From: Nissolia schottii
Taxonomy: Eukaryota; Streptophyta; Magnoliopsida; Fabales; Fabaceae
NCBI GenBank assembly: GCA_003254905.1
Contig: QANU01104607.1
Span: 1-64,000, forward strand
Length of the DNA: 64,000 bases
Reading direction: 5' to 3'
Position numbers and translations under genes: made by a program. Below are positions 34,965 to 54,620 of the stretch, piece by piece. The stretch's first letter is position 1. Each line of letters opens with the position of its first letter. Under the pieces are notes generated by a model, which did not search any database, was not told the DNA's origin, and saw only the letters and a list, made by a program, of their open reading frames with translations.

Positions 34965-37676
34965 TAGCTCAATTATATTGTTGATGTTTACACGTCCAGA
35001 GACAACTACAAATTGAAGAGAAATAGATTGATTGTGTGGAATTGTTGAGTGCAAATTAGAAGAGAAAGGATCAAGGGAGAGAAAGAAATAAATAAATGGA
35101 GACTTGCTTTTTGAGTTGTGCCTTGCGGAGAGAGGCCAAAAAATTTGTCATAAAGAGTGATGTTATATCTTCTAAGTCTAAGGAAAATTAGTGGTCATTG
35201 ATCAATGCTAGAACATATGGCCTGATTGGTACACGTATAAGATAAAATGTGATAATATTAAATATAATAAAATAAAATCTGATAGTATAATATAAAAATA
35301 CATTATATAAATTTATATACTATCATGTATTTAGTGTATCACGTATAATTATATGATTTTATTTTATTCAATCTTTGTAGTATCAATTTATAATTAATAC
35401 TAAAACAAAAAACTAAAAAAGCAAGCATTTTTTGAAATATAATCTCTCATGATCATTTGAGAAAAAACATCAGATAAACCTAGAATGATATACGACACTT
35501 CTTAAACAAATTATTGTAAAAGATATAAACTTTTTCACCAAAATCAAAAATGATTTATTGTAGAGCTTAAAAAATAAATTATCCAAACAAAATTCTCAAA
35601 TTTTGCATAAACTAAAATCAAGAAAGAAAAAAATTATTCTTTTCCAAAAATAATTTTTTATTTCTAAGTCAAATTAATAACTGAAAAAGAAAAAGAACAT
35701 CAGGTTTGTGAGGTATTTTTTTAATTAATATGTGCGAAATTTTTTTGCTATATGTGTTTCGAATTAACAAAATGTATTTGATTTGAAGAAGAGACAAACA
35801 AAGACAATAGTTATGAGAGAGAGAAAGAGAGAGGAAAATATACTGCAGTAATGATGATGAATGATTATACGATGATAAAAAGGGAAAGAGGGGATAAGTA
35901 AGAATATTTTAAGATTGAGTAAACAAAAATAATACTATCAAGTCTAATTAGACCTTAAGAGACATGATAAGTTAATACGATAATCATATGATAAAAATGA
36001 ATAAGATCATATAAGATTATACTATCCTATGTTACACCAAACATATGATAAAAGTAAATTTTGTAATATTAGTTAATACTATTAGGTTTTATACGACGGA
36101 ACAAATGGGGCTAAATAAACATTTTTCAGTATCAATTTTAAGTCATCTCAACTAAAATTTTAAAAAGTCATAAATATTCAACATCAAAATTATCTTTAAA
36201 ATTTGAGTAAATTCTTAAATAAGACCCTCACAATTTCACAATAAGATAAGTTGACTCCTTACAAATACAAAAAAAATCAAATAAATAAACTCATCACAAT
36301 TTGATTTTGAACAAATTGACCCTTCACAATTTGACATTTGAATAAATCGACTCATCACAATTTGACTTTTAAACAAATTAACTCCTTATAAATAGGTGAC
36401 ATTAATGCGACAAACACATCAAGAGACTTATTTGTTTTATTTTTTATTTTTTATTTGTGATTGACCAATATGAATATTTTTATCCGGTTGTTTTGTTTAC
36501 AATAATGAGTTATAATTTAACAATATCCAATTTCAATAGATACGAATGCGATTCTAAAATAAAAGAATTTTTAGAGACACAACTTAAGCCAATTTACTCC
36601 ATATGTTCCTTTTAAAATGATTTTTTGCATAAAAAGAAAAATGAAAAAAAAAAAAGAGAATGACACATATTTTGGACTGACGAAATTTGCTTAAAGTTAA
36701 CATATAAAAAGAGAAGGAGAGTAGCACTTTTGTTGTTATAAAATATCAATAAAATCTGGAGAAAAGGGGCCGGGGGAGCAGCATATTTCTTGTCATAACA
36801 AAATATCAATAAAATCCTCTCCAGATACGCCATCAATCTTGTATCCACTTATTGTAATAATTCTCTCATTCTACTTTTGCAACTAGGTGGGTGGGATGGT
36901 GCCGTGGTGGATTGAGATTAGAGGTTAGTGGAGCCTGCCATGCGAGGATGGAAAGTATAAATAAGACTAAATCACTATATAATTAAGAATAATATAGCTT
37001 ATATTATCCTTAATTATATAGTGAGCCTGTTAATTTACCCCCATACAATAGGTTCAACAAAAAAAAATATATAAAAAAATACAATAATCAAGTGCTTTAA
37101 AAGAAAAGAAGAAATTAGTGCTAAGAATTTGATATGGGGTTCCAGTGTTCACTCATCCCAAATAGTTCTTCCATGCACTTAGCCCATAAAGGTGCCAAAA
37201 TGGCAACATGCCTTGAAAATCCTCAGCTGCCTTTGCCTTGTCCACATTCCAATGAGCGAGTCCCTTGGCTTGCAAAGCGCCTTAACTTTTTGAACATCTA
37301 CCAGAACATTGCTCTATCTCTACCTCTTGTCCATTCATGAAACATCATCCAAAACTTGCTATATATATCACTCAACATTGCTCTTGTCCATTCATGGAGA
37401 ACATCAACGGGATCAATCCAAGTTACGGAGAGAAAATCACAGCTTGCTTCGTAATTGAATTATTTGACTTCTGAGACACTCATGTACACACCATCAAATC
37501 ATTCAATTAAAAATTACTTGATTAAAAACCCACAACAGAATGCATCAGTGCCCTCTCTCTCCCAATCCGACAATCAAGTCCATTCCTGCTCCTTCTATAA
37601 CCTGCAGTGTCTCCCTCCTCAACACTTGAAATATCTCCATGCTACCAAACCTTATCCTTAATACCATTTCAACCGT
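34965..37676. other. AT-rich spacer with minor repeats
   Basis: No gene recognised. 35221-36050 has weak inverted ends (TTGGTACACGTATAAGATA / ATACTATCCTATGTTACACC) and may be an old MITE. 36240-36390 holds about four diverged units of the type CTCATCACAATTTGACTTTT, roughly 35-40 bp each. TATCAATAAAATC occurs twice at about 36745 and 36805. Confidence 0.4.
36973..37023. repeat. Near-perfect 51-bp palindrome
   Basis: CACTATATAATTAAG pairs with CTTAATTATATAGTG, and AATAATATA with TTATATTAT, around a very short centre. It would form a stable cruciform. It may be a solo MITE end pair or a chance fold; no terminator role is claimed. Confidence 0.7.
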
Positions 37677-37801
37677 GCATGTTTAGTTTCTAGGTGTGGA
37701 CACTTGAAAAATCAATTTTGAGACTGCAAAAGTGAAATTTTTTCACTTCTAGTAGCTACCAAAATTGATTTTGGACGTTCTCACCTAAAAACCAAACATG
37801 C
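37677..37801. mobile_element. Small hairpin MITE (125 bp)
   Basis: The ends GCATGTTTAGTTTCTAGGTG and CACCTAAAAACCAAACATGC are inverted, and the pairing continues through AAAAATCAATTTTG / CAAAATTGATTTT to a centre AAGTGAAATTTTTTCACTT. A related half (GCATGTTTGTTTGC) appears at about 41425, inside the FtsH 5' intron. Confidence 0.75.
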
Positions 37802-38044
37802 AAGTGTGCCATCCCTTGCGCTTTGCACCAAAAATTTGTTACAGTAAACAACAATACAAAGGTCTTAATACTTCGTTACAGTTAAGAAGTTACATTGCTT
37901 TTTGGTATATAATTTCTGGTGGCAACACAAAGGAGAAAATGAAAAGAAAAATTTGAAGCAAAGGATATAGTACATATATTTGACAGTTTCAGAAAAATTC
38001 AATATGTAAAAAGCTAAGCTACATTGCAGTGACATATGGGCTAT

Positions 38045-41830
<3,786 letters not shown>

Positions 41831-42051
41831 AGTGAGAGAGAGAGAGGGGGGGATCGGGATGTGGCTGAGGCTCGGCGAAGTGTGTACGTGGCCTTTTACT
41901 ACTGGTTTGCTTCTTCCCCACAAGCTGGTCCTGAGCAAGATTTTTACAAATCTCTGTTACGTGTAGAAGTTAAATCCTTTTGCGTATGAAGTTACAATAC
42001 AACGATTTATGTCGTGTGGAGTCTCATAAAATTATTTTTATGTTGTTAAGG

Positions 42052-42381
42052 TTTATATTTGGATTAAATATGATTTTAGTTTTTATAAAATTATAAATTT
42101 TGTAGTTTATCTTTGAAAAAAATTTGTTAACAGATAGTCTTTGATAAGATTTAGTTTTTGTTGTTAGGATTTGATGACTGCTGACGTGAAAGTTATTTTA
42201 GTTGCCAGCAATCATATGTATTGCTACATTAATAGTTAATGGTTAACAGCTTATCCTAATGGCAATAACTAAATCATGTAAAAAAATTTGCTACTGACTA
42301 CTTCCTAACAAATTTTTTAAGGGTAAAACACAAAATTTATAATTTTTTAGAAATTAAAAACATATTTAACCCTTTATATTT
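42052..42381. mobile_element. Mutator-like MITE, copy B, with perfect 9-bp target duplication
   Basis: The element (42061-42372) has ends GGATTAAATATGATTTTAGT and ...AAACATATTTAACCC. Perfect 9-bp direct repeats TTTATATTT flank it at 42052-42060 and 42373-42381, the size produced by Mutator-type transposition. Related to 24254-24607. No coding. Confidence 0.8.
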
Positions 42382-42554
42382 TTTTTACTTATAATAATTT
42401 TAATTTATCATATAATTTTTATATTTTTATTTTCATTCTTACTTAAATATTATCTTATGCATAAAAATCAGTTATTTAGTTTTTTATTGTTATATTTTCA
42501 TTTTATTGGTTTAAGTCATCTATAATTTATAACATTATAATCTTAAAATTTTAT

Positions 42555-44340
42555 CACTACAAGAAAAATGAGCATTACCGTTGGATTTAACGTCGGATTT
42601 TTCTTGATTATCGTCAATTTTTTTTTTTACTTTTTGTCAGACTTACAGTCGGAAACCGGATCGATCGTAATAGCCTTGATGGAAACCTATTACTGTCGGA
42701 TACGGAGAGCCGACGGTAGTTAGCGTCAGAGAAAATCAACGGTAATGGCAGCCCAAGAACGGTTTGTGTTGAATCGTTTACCATTGAACACAACCGACGG
42801 TAACTATATTAATATTTTAGTCTGTATACCGTTGACTAACTTCGACGGAAATTTGATTATATTTGCACATAATTTATAACAAATTACCGTCAAATATATC
42901 TAACTATAATTATATTAATATTTTAATCCAAATTTCCGTCAGATAAAACTGATGAAAATTTGATTATATTTGCACATACATTATGACAAATTATCTTCGA
43001 ATGTATCCAACAATAATTATATTAATTTTTTAATCCAAATTTCCGTCGTATAGTAACTGACGATAGGTGTAAATATTACCGTCAGAATCCTGTGTGGGTA
43101 GTTTTTAAAGGTAAAGAAAATTAAATTAAAAAAATATTTTATTGTTATTATACTTTCAAATATTATATTATTGTTTAATGCAATTAATTATATATCTAAT
43201 AAAATTATTTAATTAAATAATAAAATAATTAAATTATTTTTTTAATTTTAAAAATTAAATATGAAATAAATACATAATTATATAATTGTTGAATTAGATA
43301 CATATTAAATTCAATAATATATTTAGTAATTATAATAAATAATTTGATAGTTATATAATACCAAAGAATGACAATAAAATATAAAATTAAAAGGTATAAT
43401 TAGCCAAGTTTATTAAATAGATGTACATTTAATTAATTAAATTATTGTTTTTATTAAATATAATAAATAATTATATAGAATATACAACCAAATAGTTATT
43501 TATTAACTGTAATACATAAATAATACTCTATCCTTATAAACTATTAACTACCAATTAAGAAATGATTTGTGCAATAGAACTTAATAAGAAAATTATACAT
43601 AATATTTAAATGAAATGGTGTTACAAATTGTCAAATAATTACATATACTATTCTGAAAGTTCAAAACTGTCATCGTTACTTTCAGAACGAAGTTCATAAT
43701 CGAACTCTTCTTCTTCGTTGTTGTCATTGTAAACATCAACTTCTTGATCATTTGTATGTTGTTGGAGATTAGGGAGTTCAACAATGTCAGGGTGATCATC
43801 AAATGTATTGCTAACTAATGTTGTAGGATTCAGAGACTCAACAATTATGGTTGCTAGGATAGCTTTCGACAGTTGATATGCTTGATCAAATGTATTGTCC
43901 GAAGATTTGGTGTCATCTTACTCAATTCGACCACTTGGATTGCATTTCATCACAACTTTCCAACTTGATTAGCTACCTCCCAGATAGTTTGCATAATAGA
44001 CTTGTTTTACTCTTTCAGCAATAATGAACAGATCATACCCCTGTACCGCCGTGTAGGATTAATCTCAGTGGTCTTGTAGTCGGGGTGAGTCTAAGTTTCG
44101 TTAGGATTATTCCAATCACAACAGAAAAGCACAACATGATGAGATGGACCATCGCGTGCATATTCCAATTCAATAATTTGTTTAAGCACTCCATACCAAT
44201 CATTGGTTGTTTCAACAGCATTAGAAAGTTCACTCTTAACCCAACCTCCGCTATTATTTGTCCCTTGTCCAATTGCCCATTTAGATGTGTGAAATTTGTA
44301 TCCGTTAACAAAATAAATGGGTCAACTAATTGCTTTGTTC
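42555..44340 (-). mobile_element. CACTA (En/Spm) transposon remnant with DUF4216-like region
   Basis: At 42555 the classic terminus CACTACAAGAAAAATG starts, followed to about 43090 by many subterminal repeats of the ACCGTCGG / CCGACGGTA type in both orientations. On the minus strand, 44339-43930 encodes NGYKFHTSKWAIGQGTN, then GGWVKSELSN, WYGVLKQIIELEYA, HVVLFCCDWNNP and RRYRGYDLFIIAERVKQVYY: the DUF4216 pattern of proteins carried by plant CACTA elements. An acidic tail (NEEEEFDYELRSESNDD) ends at a stop near 43650. Two in-frame stops (after NPNET and after LGG) show decay. The transposase half and the other terminus are absent; the remnant is abutted at about 44340 by a Copia fossil. Confidence 0.8.
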
Positions 44341-44344
44341 AAAG

Positions 44345-44880
44345 ATTCCCAGGACAAACTCATCAAGTGATGGTCACAACAAAAGCATATCGAGGTGGAC
44401 TGTCATTTTATTCGTAGTAAAATCCTCCGAGGGAATATTCAGTTGTCCTATGTCCCTACACAAGCACAATTAGCATGCATCCTCACTAAAGCCTTGAGAC
44501 GTCAACAATTCCAAGCTTTACTTGGCAAGCTGGGCATTCGCAATCCTCATGCACCACCTTGAGGGGGGTAATGCAAACAACGTATCAAATCACGCAAGTA
44601 GCAGGATTGAGCAATCCTTAGGATAACAATTTGTTATGATTTATGTTCATATTAATTTCCTTATTTGATGTACATATCAGTAATCATATATTGGTAGAGA
44701 TGACAATTATGTATATGCGAGATTGCAGAGATTTTGTTAAGATATGTGTACGGGTAGAAAATTGTATATATTTAGTGATTATCTAATAAAATAACAGATT
44801 GCTTTTGACCATAATTTGTTAAAATTAAATTTAAAATTCTATATTATAATTCAAAATTTGACATTCTAACATAACCCATA
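44345..44880 (+). mobile_element. Ty1/Copia 3' end fossil (RNase H end, polypurine tract, part of an LTR)
   Basis: The C-terminal end of a Copia RNase H region (text such as QLSYVPTQAQLA and LLGKLGIRNPH) is followed by a polypurine tract GAGGGGGG at about 44563 and LTR-like DNA. Only this terminal piece is present, so the element is broken and old. It abuts the CACTA remnant, and its LTR-like part ends within about 330 bp of the eIF4A-III start codon. Confidence 0.7.
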
Positions 44881-45206
44881 TTACTAAAACAAAAATTTGT
44901 TTTTGTCTGCTGGTTCAGGATAAAACGACCGGAGCTTTATTGTTTGGAGAGAGTCAATGGTTCTGTTTGTTTTAGGCCTGAACCAGCGTTCAGAGCAACC
45001 ATAGAGCCTCCATGGTCCATCGTAACAGGCCCAAGCCCAAAATTATGGGCCAATGGGCCACACCCATAAGGTCTTGTTCTAGGGCACAGAAACAACCAAC
45101 GCAACACTTCCATCTGCTTCTCTCTTCGTCATCCACCTCCACCCAACAAGAAGCCAAAAACAATAGAGGAAAGGAAAAAAAATCTCATCTTCTCTTCCTG
45201 TCGGCG
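44881..45206 (+). promoter_or_regulatory. Probable promoter and 5' leader of eIF4A-III
   Basis: CT-rich leader-like DNA (CTTCTCTCTTCGTCATCCACC, around 45115) precedes the start. The ATG context GGCGATGGCG is strong. A frame open upstream to 45012 is read as leader, since the family N-terminus begins at 45207. No TATA box was fixed. Confidence 0.45.
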
Positions 45207-48408
<3,202 letters not shown>

Positions 48409-50979
48409 ATTGTTTTGGGCATGTCATGTGCTTGGAGTGGATTTGTCATACGATCTTGCAGTAGGGAGTAGTTTCTTAATGTGGTTTTTTCTTTTCTGGA
48501 TTTTTGTGAAACATTGACATTGGGGTCAATTAGGGTTTTTGCTATATATTTTGCTCATCGTCCCAAAGTTCTGGAGGTCGTGTCTTTGTCTTCTGATGCA
48601 GTTGAGATAAATTTGTATATTGTGTTGAGTGTTGAATTGCTTTTGCTAATGTATGGATCTGTAACTGTATGCTTCAATTGACAGGTGGTACTCGAACTGG
48701 TTCTGATGTTTGAGTTAATTTTAAGTTTTTTTGATCGGTTGAGGCCCCAACCACCTAAAAAATAGGTGGGGAGCAAAAGGGTAACTTATTTTAATTCCTG
48801 TGGTTATCTTATTTTAGCTATTTGTTGGTTTGTAAGGTAAACTTTCTCGCAGGAATTTCGGAATGATGCTCCTAAATGTTGGATTCTCTATAACTTCGGA
48901 TTACTTAATGAGTTGTGTAATGGTCTGCTCATAGATGAGGTTAGAATGGATTCAATGCTGCTAGTGCGCTGTTTTCTGACCCAAGAACATTTTCTTTTGT
49001 GGGCCGTGGTTTACTTTGATGATAGTAAAAATTTGCCCTTGTCCAGGGCAAGTGTGCATGCTTATGCTTATTAAACACATTTAACGTGATATTGAACATG
49101 TGCAATTGGGGGGCGAAGGAATCTTACTACATTAATAAGTGAAGTATTGTATCTAAATTGGTTTTAGCTCTCTAATGTTCTTTAAGGATTAGGTCGAATG
49201 TCTGCCTTTGTGATGGGCTGTTCGCATATTCAATATAACCCAAAAAATTAAGGGCACGACTTTATTCTGCTAAAGAAAATTTTAAGGGCACGACTTTATT
49301 CTGCTAAAGAAAATTTTGCTATTTTTCCATAACCTTCAAATCTAGCCTGTAAAAAACTCCTACTATATTCGTTGCTCACTGGCTCTGAAACACAAATCCT
49401 TTAGCAAGTAGCTTTGTGCAGTAAACAAGGGATTTTTGACCGATTTAGGGTGGTTTAAGAAACTTTCAAATCCCTGGGCAGTTTCGAAACAAAAACAATA
49501 TTTCTGTCTAGTGCAGTTGCTGCTTACGTGGGCACATCAATGCCGAGACTAAACTCTTCCACTCTGATTAGGAGTCTATAGTGGTAGCTCTGGAAGTAAG
49601 GTGAGACTGCAACTCTCACCTCCCTCCTATCCCCTTTGATTGGAAGCATTTGAGGCACGCGTGGCTACGCGAGAAACCTCTAGGAGGCGAGTCTCCAACT
49701 CGCGCTCCATGTCTGATCACTGGAAAGCGAGCTTTCACGATCTGTGGGAAGCAGACACATGTAAGCTAAAGCGTGGAATGGAGAACCATTTCTTCACTTC
49801 TTTTTCACAATTTCTTCTTCCTCACAACTTCTGATCTTCAACTTCACTTTTTAGTTCTGTTTGTTTGTGTCTCTAGTAACACAGTATCTAGCAAAAAATA
49901 TAGTCAGCATACAGCCTCTAGCAAAAGTGTTTCTTTTTATTTTTTTTTATTTTTGTATCCATACTATATTTTTATGATATCATTTGTTTAAAGTACTGTG
50001 AAGGTATTGAGTTAATTCTATTTAAATATTAGAATATTATCTGTTTGCATAGTATTAGTTCTTAGTTTAGTTTATTTGTAGCAATTGTCCCTTTCATATG
50101 CATAGTCACTATTTTGAAAAGAAAAAAAACAAATCATGTTAAAAACTATTTTTTTTTGGTACTTATTTTTCTGTAAAAATATATCATTTATGAGTTAAAA
50201 TTTTCAAAATATAATGTTTAAAAATGTTCTAACCTATTTGGTGGGGATGATGTGTCCAGAAAAGGATAACTTTCTTTCTCCTAGATGAGTACGTGCTCCT
50301 CCGCCTCAAGGAATGCCCAGGAGGAGAACCTCTAAAGAATTTCAATGACAGAGTTAGAAGAACACCAATGATGTGTATAGGTGAAGGGTGGATGTAATGT
50401 ACCTTAGTAAACTGTGGATTAACCTATGTGAGATCTTCCACATTCGGGTAACTACCAAGTCTTTGCCTACGTCTAAGGTTACGTGAGAGCCGTGGTGGGG
50501 GATATGGAGCATTGTGGGGAGATAAGAGTCAATGTGCTCTGATCCTTTTTTTCCGGATCATGCTCTGGCAGGTCTCACTGGGTTAGATTCAGGTTTGTTT
50601 GGGCTGAGCTTGGCCTAAGGTTAATGGCCTTGACCTTGGCTTAATTGTTTATGACCTGACCTACTTAGCTAAAAAAAGATATTTTTTTAAAAGACTTGAC
50701 TTGATTTGTTTATTAAATGGCTAGGCCTAACTAGGTCTTAAACGAGCCAAGTCAAAGACCCTTGATGGGTGGCTTAGCCTATTTCGAGCCCTAGTAGCTA
50801 GGACTTAGGGCTATTAAAATGAGCTTGACCCGTTTACCCGGTTACGTGGACGGGCCAAATGTATAAAATTTGGCCCGCAAATAGTATAAACCTATTAAGG
50901 CCCAACCCGTTTAACCCGCATACTAAATTGGCTCGTTTAGTGTTAATATAAGCATAACTTGCGAACTAACCCGTTTACC
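48409..50979. other. 3' flank of eIF4A-III and unassigned spacer
   Basis: 48409 to about 48700 is likely the 3'UTR. A 34-bp unit (TAAGGGCACGACTTTATTCT...) is tandemly duplicated at 49249-49316. Around 49620-49760 a GC-richer stretch has no recognised product. 50820-50980 carries repeated CCCGTTTA / GGCCC text typical of dispersed repeats. No gene recognised. Confidence 0.4.
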
Positions 50980-52240
50980 CGTTTATCTCGATCGCATTGT
51001 TTATATTCTCGAAGACCTCCTTATTCTACTACTTCAGCGGTTCCTTCATTAGCTTTAGCTTTTCAACAATCGGCTTGTCCCCCATGTTTCTCCACTCTTC
51101 TCTAACCATCTTAACAAAACAAGGATGCATAAACTAAGCATCCAGACTTTTGAAATGGTCTTGGCCCACCAACATAGCATTCCAGATCCAAGAATAGTAG
51201 TGTGTGATCAAAAACAAAGTTGGGGGGAGCACTACGGTTTAGGTTAGGAAACTTTATACTCCAACTGGGCTCCAATAACACCCTATTTAGCCTGATTCTC
51301 AAGTTCCTTTTTGCCCATCTAAACTTTCTGCCAATCAATGGTAGATTCATGGTTCGTATGTGTTGAACCCAAGTATGGATGTCTTCAATAATACCACTGC
51401 AGCTTTTACCCCATTCCTCTATTCCGGGGAAAAAAAACCTCATTAAAGTCTCCCAAAACCAAGCACGGTACTTCCAACGAGTTTTGCAAAGCCAATAGCT
51501 CTGCCCATAGATCTTTCCACCCATGTTTATCATTAGGAGCATACACCACAATTATGCCACCCATGAACCCGTTGTTGACTAGGTCCCCTATACCACAGAT
51601 CCATCTAACCTTCACCTTCACCTCTAATTTCTTGAATTTACTCACCTCCCATGTACAAACCAAACAACAAGAACCCTCAATAGCATGAGAATATACCAAT
51701 TTGAAATTAGGCCTTCTCAACTACTTATGGATTTTCAGCTCCAATAATTGTACATGCTTAGTTTCCACATGTCCCAAAAAAATACACTCTTATGGTAATT
51801 GATAAATTTCTTGATGGTTGGATCCTTATCTCTACCCCCAATATCCCTAATGTTCTAGAAAATAAAATTCATAAAACACAGAGTTAGCCATCTACCACTA
51901 GGATGCTCACTACATCATAGTCTATGCCCTCTTCTTTGGACAACCCCTCATCCTCATAATCCATGTTACCCCTGCTATCGGAACCCCTTTCGCCATTGTG
52001 ACTACAATTCAATCTTTTTCCTTTAACTTTAGACCTATCTCCTTTCTCAGAACCCATGTTTCCTGCATCTTCTCAGATCCTAACATATTGCCTTTAGATC
52101 TCATTGTTGCTTCATTTCTCTTTATCCGTCCTTTTCGGAACTTCACAAGCATGGTTGTTGCTGGCGTTTTTGGAACGTTTCTCTCTGCTTGTGATTCGGG
52201 GTCAATATCTTCTCTCATTGGTTGGGTAACTTCAGGGTAG
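50980..52240 (-). pseudogene. L1-type LINE remnant (AP-endonuclease region)
   Basis: On the minus strand: NIRDIGGRDKD near 51870, then GGIIVVYAPND, VLGDFNEVFF (the GDFN endonuclease motif), and in another frame IHTWVQHIRTMNLPLIGRKF, RLNRVLLEPSW and FDHTLLFLDLE (the usual SDHxPL position is changed). It continues through REEWRNMGDKP to NKEVFENINNAIE at about 51010, the linker before reverse transcriptase. At least one frameshift near 51420 and two adjacent stops near 51030 break it. The 52009-52218 frame may be the preceding protein's end. No reverse transcriptase follows in the window. Confidence 0.72.
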
Positions 52241-52819
52241 GGTTCTCGTTGGTTTGTGAGGTTTTTTTTTTTTTTTTTTTTCTAAACTAGATCAGGCCAA
52301 GTTTGACGTTATAGCATGCATCTTAGAGTCGTACGCGAGCCCTCTACCTAACTCCATTATCTTTTGTGTCCTATTTTGGGTTGGGGTAGTTTTTCAATTG
52401 AGTCACCTTTATTTGGGTTGTTACTGGGCTTAGGGTCTGACCCAAATCCTGGTGGGAAATTGTTGGGGTCATTAGCAACTTTTCCCCTTTCCATCATGGC
52501 TTGGATTATGGGGCCTTTCTAATTGGGCTGCATCTTCCACCTATATTGGCCCAAATCGATCCATTCCCCCCATTACTTCTCTCTCCTCCTAGCCCTTGTC
52601 TCCCCCACCTCTTGGTTGTTGATCTTGTGTTGGTTTTGCACTAACTACATCTTGGTTCAACCACTAGAGGGTGTCTTCCTCCATATCCCTGTTTTTTCTT
52701 CCATGAACTTCAAATAGGTGTCCATTTAGACTCAGATTTGACCCACTCATTTATCGGTGCCATGATGCCTGTAACAACCTGAACATAGGCTCTTCGAAAG
52801 TCACTAACACCAGACGTGT
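52241..52819. other. Spacer with a T run
   Basis: Contains a T20 run at about 52262-52281. The sequence is GT/CT-rich with no recognisable domain, and may be the 5' part of the decayed LINE next to it. Confidence 0.3.
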
Positions 52820-53311
52820 TAATGCAAATTTTGCGAAACTAACAAGTGCATTAGTTCGTACAAGTAATAAGAGTGAGTATTAAAACTTAGGTTGCCAGAC
52901 CCACAAGGATAATATTACACTATAATTTAATCAACAAATAACTAGGCTGAATTGACTATAGCAACAAAGGAAAATTGGGTTTGATTTCAATGAAATAAAA
53001 TAACAATTAAATCAAAGAAAACAAAACAAAACCAACTTAGAACAATGGAAGAAGAAACTAGGAGAAGGGAGTAGGGCATTGACTTCACCTATTCTAGACT
53101 CAGGCGTGCTCATAGACAAACACACACAATTATTCTAAAACATTGTTATTCAACTATTAATCTAGTTAAATTCCAATCCTAATCACAAGCCTCTCTCGAG
53201 TTTGGACGATTATATTTATCCAAAGTGACTACCGAATCTCTTGGTGTAGCCTAATCTATTAAAAGCATCAACGATTTTGATAGCTCTCCAACAAGAGTTA
53301 TCTTTGTTTAC

Positions 53312-54620
53312 TTTTTTTTCTGTAATTTTTAGTTAGAATAGGTTAGGATTTAGTGAGTTTGATGCATGATTAGTTGGACTTAATTGGTTTATCTCTGGTA
53401 TGTTTGATGTGCATTTAAGTATTTCAGAGCCCAAAATTCAAGAAAATGAACCAAAATGTGAGTCAGAGGAGCATCTCACATGAGACATACTGATGTTTCA
53501 CACGAGACATAGTAAACAGAGAGCAAGGATTGGAATTTTGGAAGACATCTCACGCGAGACACGAACTCATCTCGTGCGAGACGTTGCAAACAGAGAGTGA
53601 AGAACAAGATTCAGTAAGGGTGTCTCGTGCGAGACACAATGGATCTCGCGCAAGACACCATTGCAGAAGGCCCAAAACGCATTACAACCTAGGTTAAAAC
53701 GCATCAGGGAAAAAAATATCAAACCATTTCGCATTTACTCAAACTTTTCATTACTTTTGCCGTCATCAAGATGGAGAGAAAAAGAACATACTAGGTGTCT
53801 CAAGAATGCCAAGGAAGGAGATCGATTCGCTCGTGATTCAATTCCAAGGCTTACCTATCTTCTATGTGTTTCCCTATCTTTTCATCGTTCATTGATACTT
53901 TCAGTTTTTACATTATGAGCTAATTCCCCTTTGGCTTGGGATAATGATGTAACCCTAATACCTCCTTCTGATTCTAATTTCTTTGTTATTCAATTGTGTG
54001 TGTTGTGAATTGATTTCTCTATGATTAATGCCTTTTGTTAACTAGCCATTAATGAATTGTTCGTAAACCTAGGGGAACTTTAAGAAAAGAAACTAGGTGG
54101 TAATGAGAAATTGATCATCAGTTAGCTATTTCTTAGAGATAAAAATAGAGGGTGGTGCAACTCTTAGCCTCACAAGCTACAAAAGGATTCATAAAACCTA
54201 ATCCCTAGGTAAACTAGATTAAGAGATTAGTTAATCGGGTCCTTCATAGGTAGTACGCATGATCTCGAGAGAGACTTGCGTTAGAATAGGAATCCAGGTT
54301 GTCCTTCAGAAATAATTTGAATAACAAAGAAAGCAGAATTAGGGGGAATATTAGTGGTGAAATTGGAGTCTCAATTGCCTTAATCTCCGAATAAAATCCT
54401 ATTTGCTTGATTTGTGTTTTTAATTTCTGTCATATTTAATTGCCATTGCTTGAAATTACATTGCTTTTAAATCCCTTTTTGTGATTCGACTCTAGAGTTG
54501 TGATTCTTGATTACATTTTTTATCATACCGTCCTCGTGGGAACTATACTTTGGTCCTAAGACCAATACTTTATTACTTGGCAACGTGGTATACTTGCCAC
54601 GTGTGTTTATTTTCACACCA
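53312..54620 (+). mobile_element. Ty3/gypsy-like LTR fossil (plus), possibly a solo LTR
   Basis: The 3' part (CCGTCCTCGTGGGAACTATA, then CTTTATTACTTGGCAACG, then TATTTTCACACCA at 54610) is the ending style of plant gypsy LTRs. No primer-binding site follows and no internal genes are seen, hence possibly a solo LTR. It includes the GTCTCGTGCGAGAC repeat cluster at 53465-53665. No clear target duplication. Confidence 0.45.
53465..53665. repeat. Cluster of palindromic GTCTCG(N2)CGAGAC motifs
   Basis: Six variants of CTCRYRYGAGAC occur in about 200 bp (CTCACATGAGAC, CACACGAGAC, CTCACGCGAGAC, CTCGTGCGAGAC twice, CTCGCGCAAGAC), two of them exact palindromes of the type GTCTCGTGCGAGAC. They alternate with a second repeated phrase, AAACAGAGAG. 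Confidence 0.7.

Noticed and set aside
45012-45206. N-terminal extension of eIF4A-III
   Set aside because: The frame is open by chance through the leader; family N-termini start at the position of 45207, which also has the stronger initiation context.
53465-53665. CRISPR-like array
   Set aside because: The repeats are 12-14 bp, variable, irregularly spaced, and in plant nuclear DNA within LTR-like sequence.
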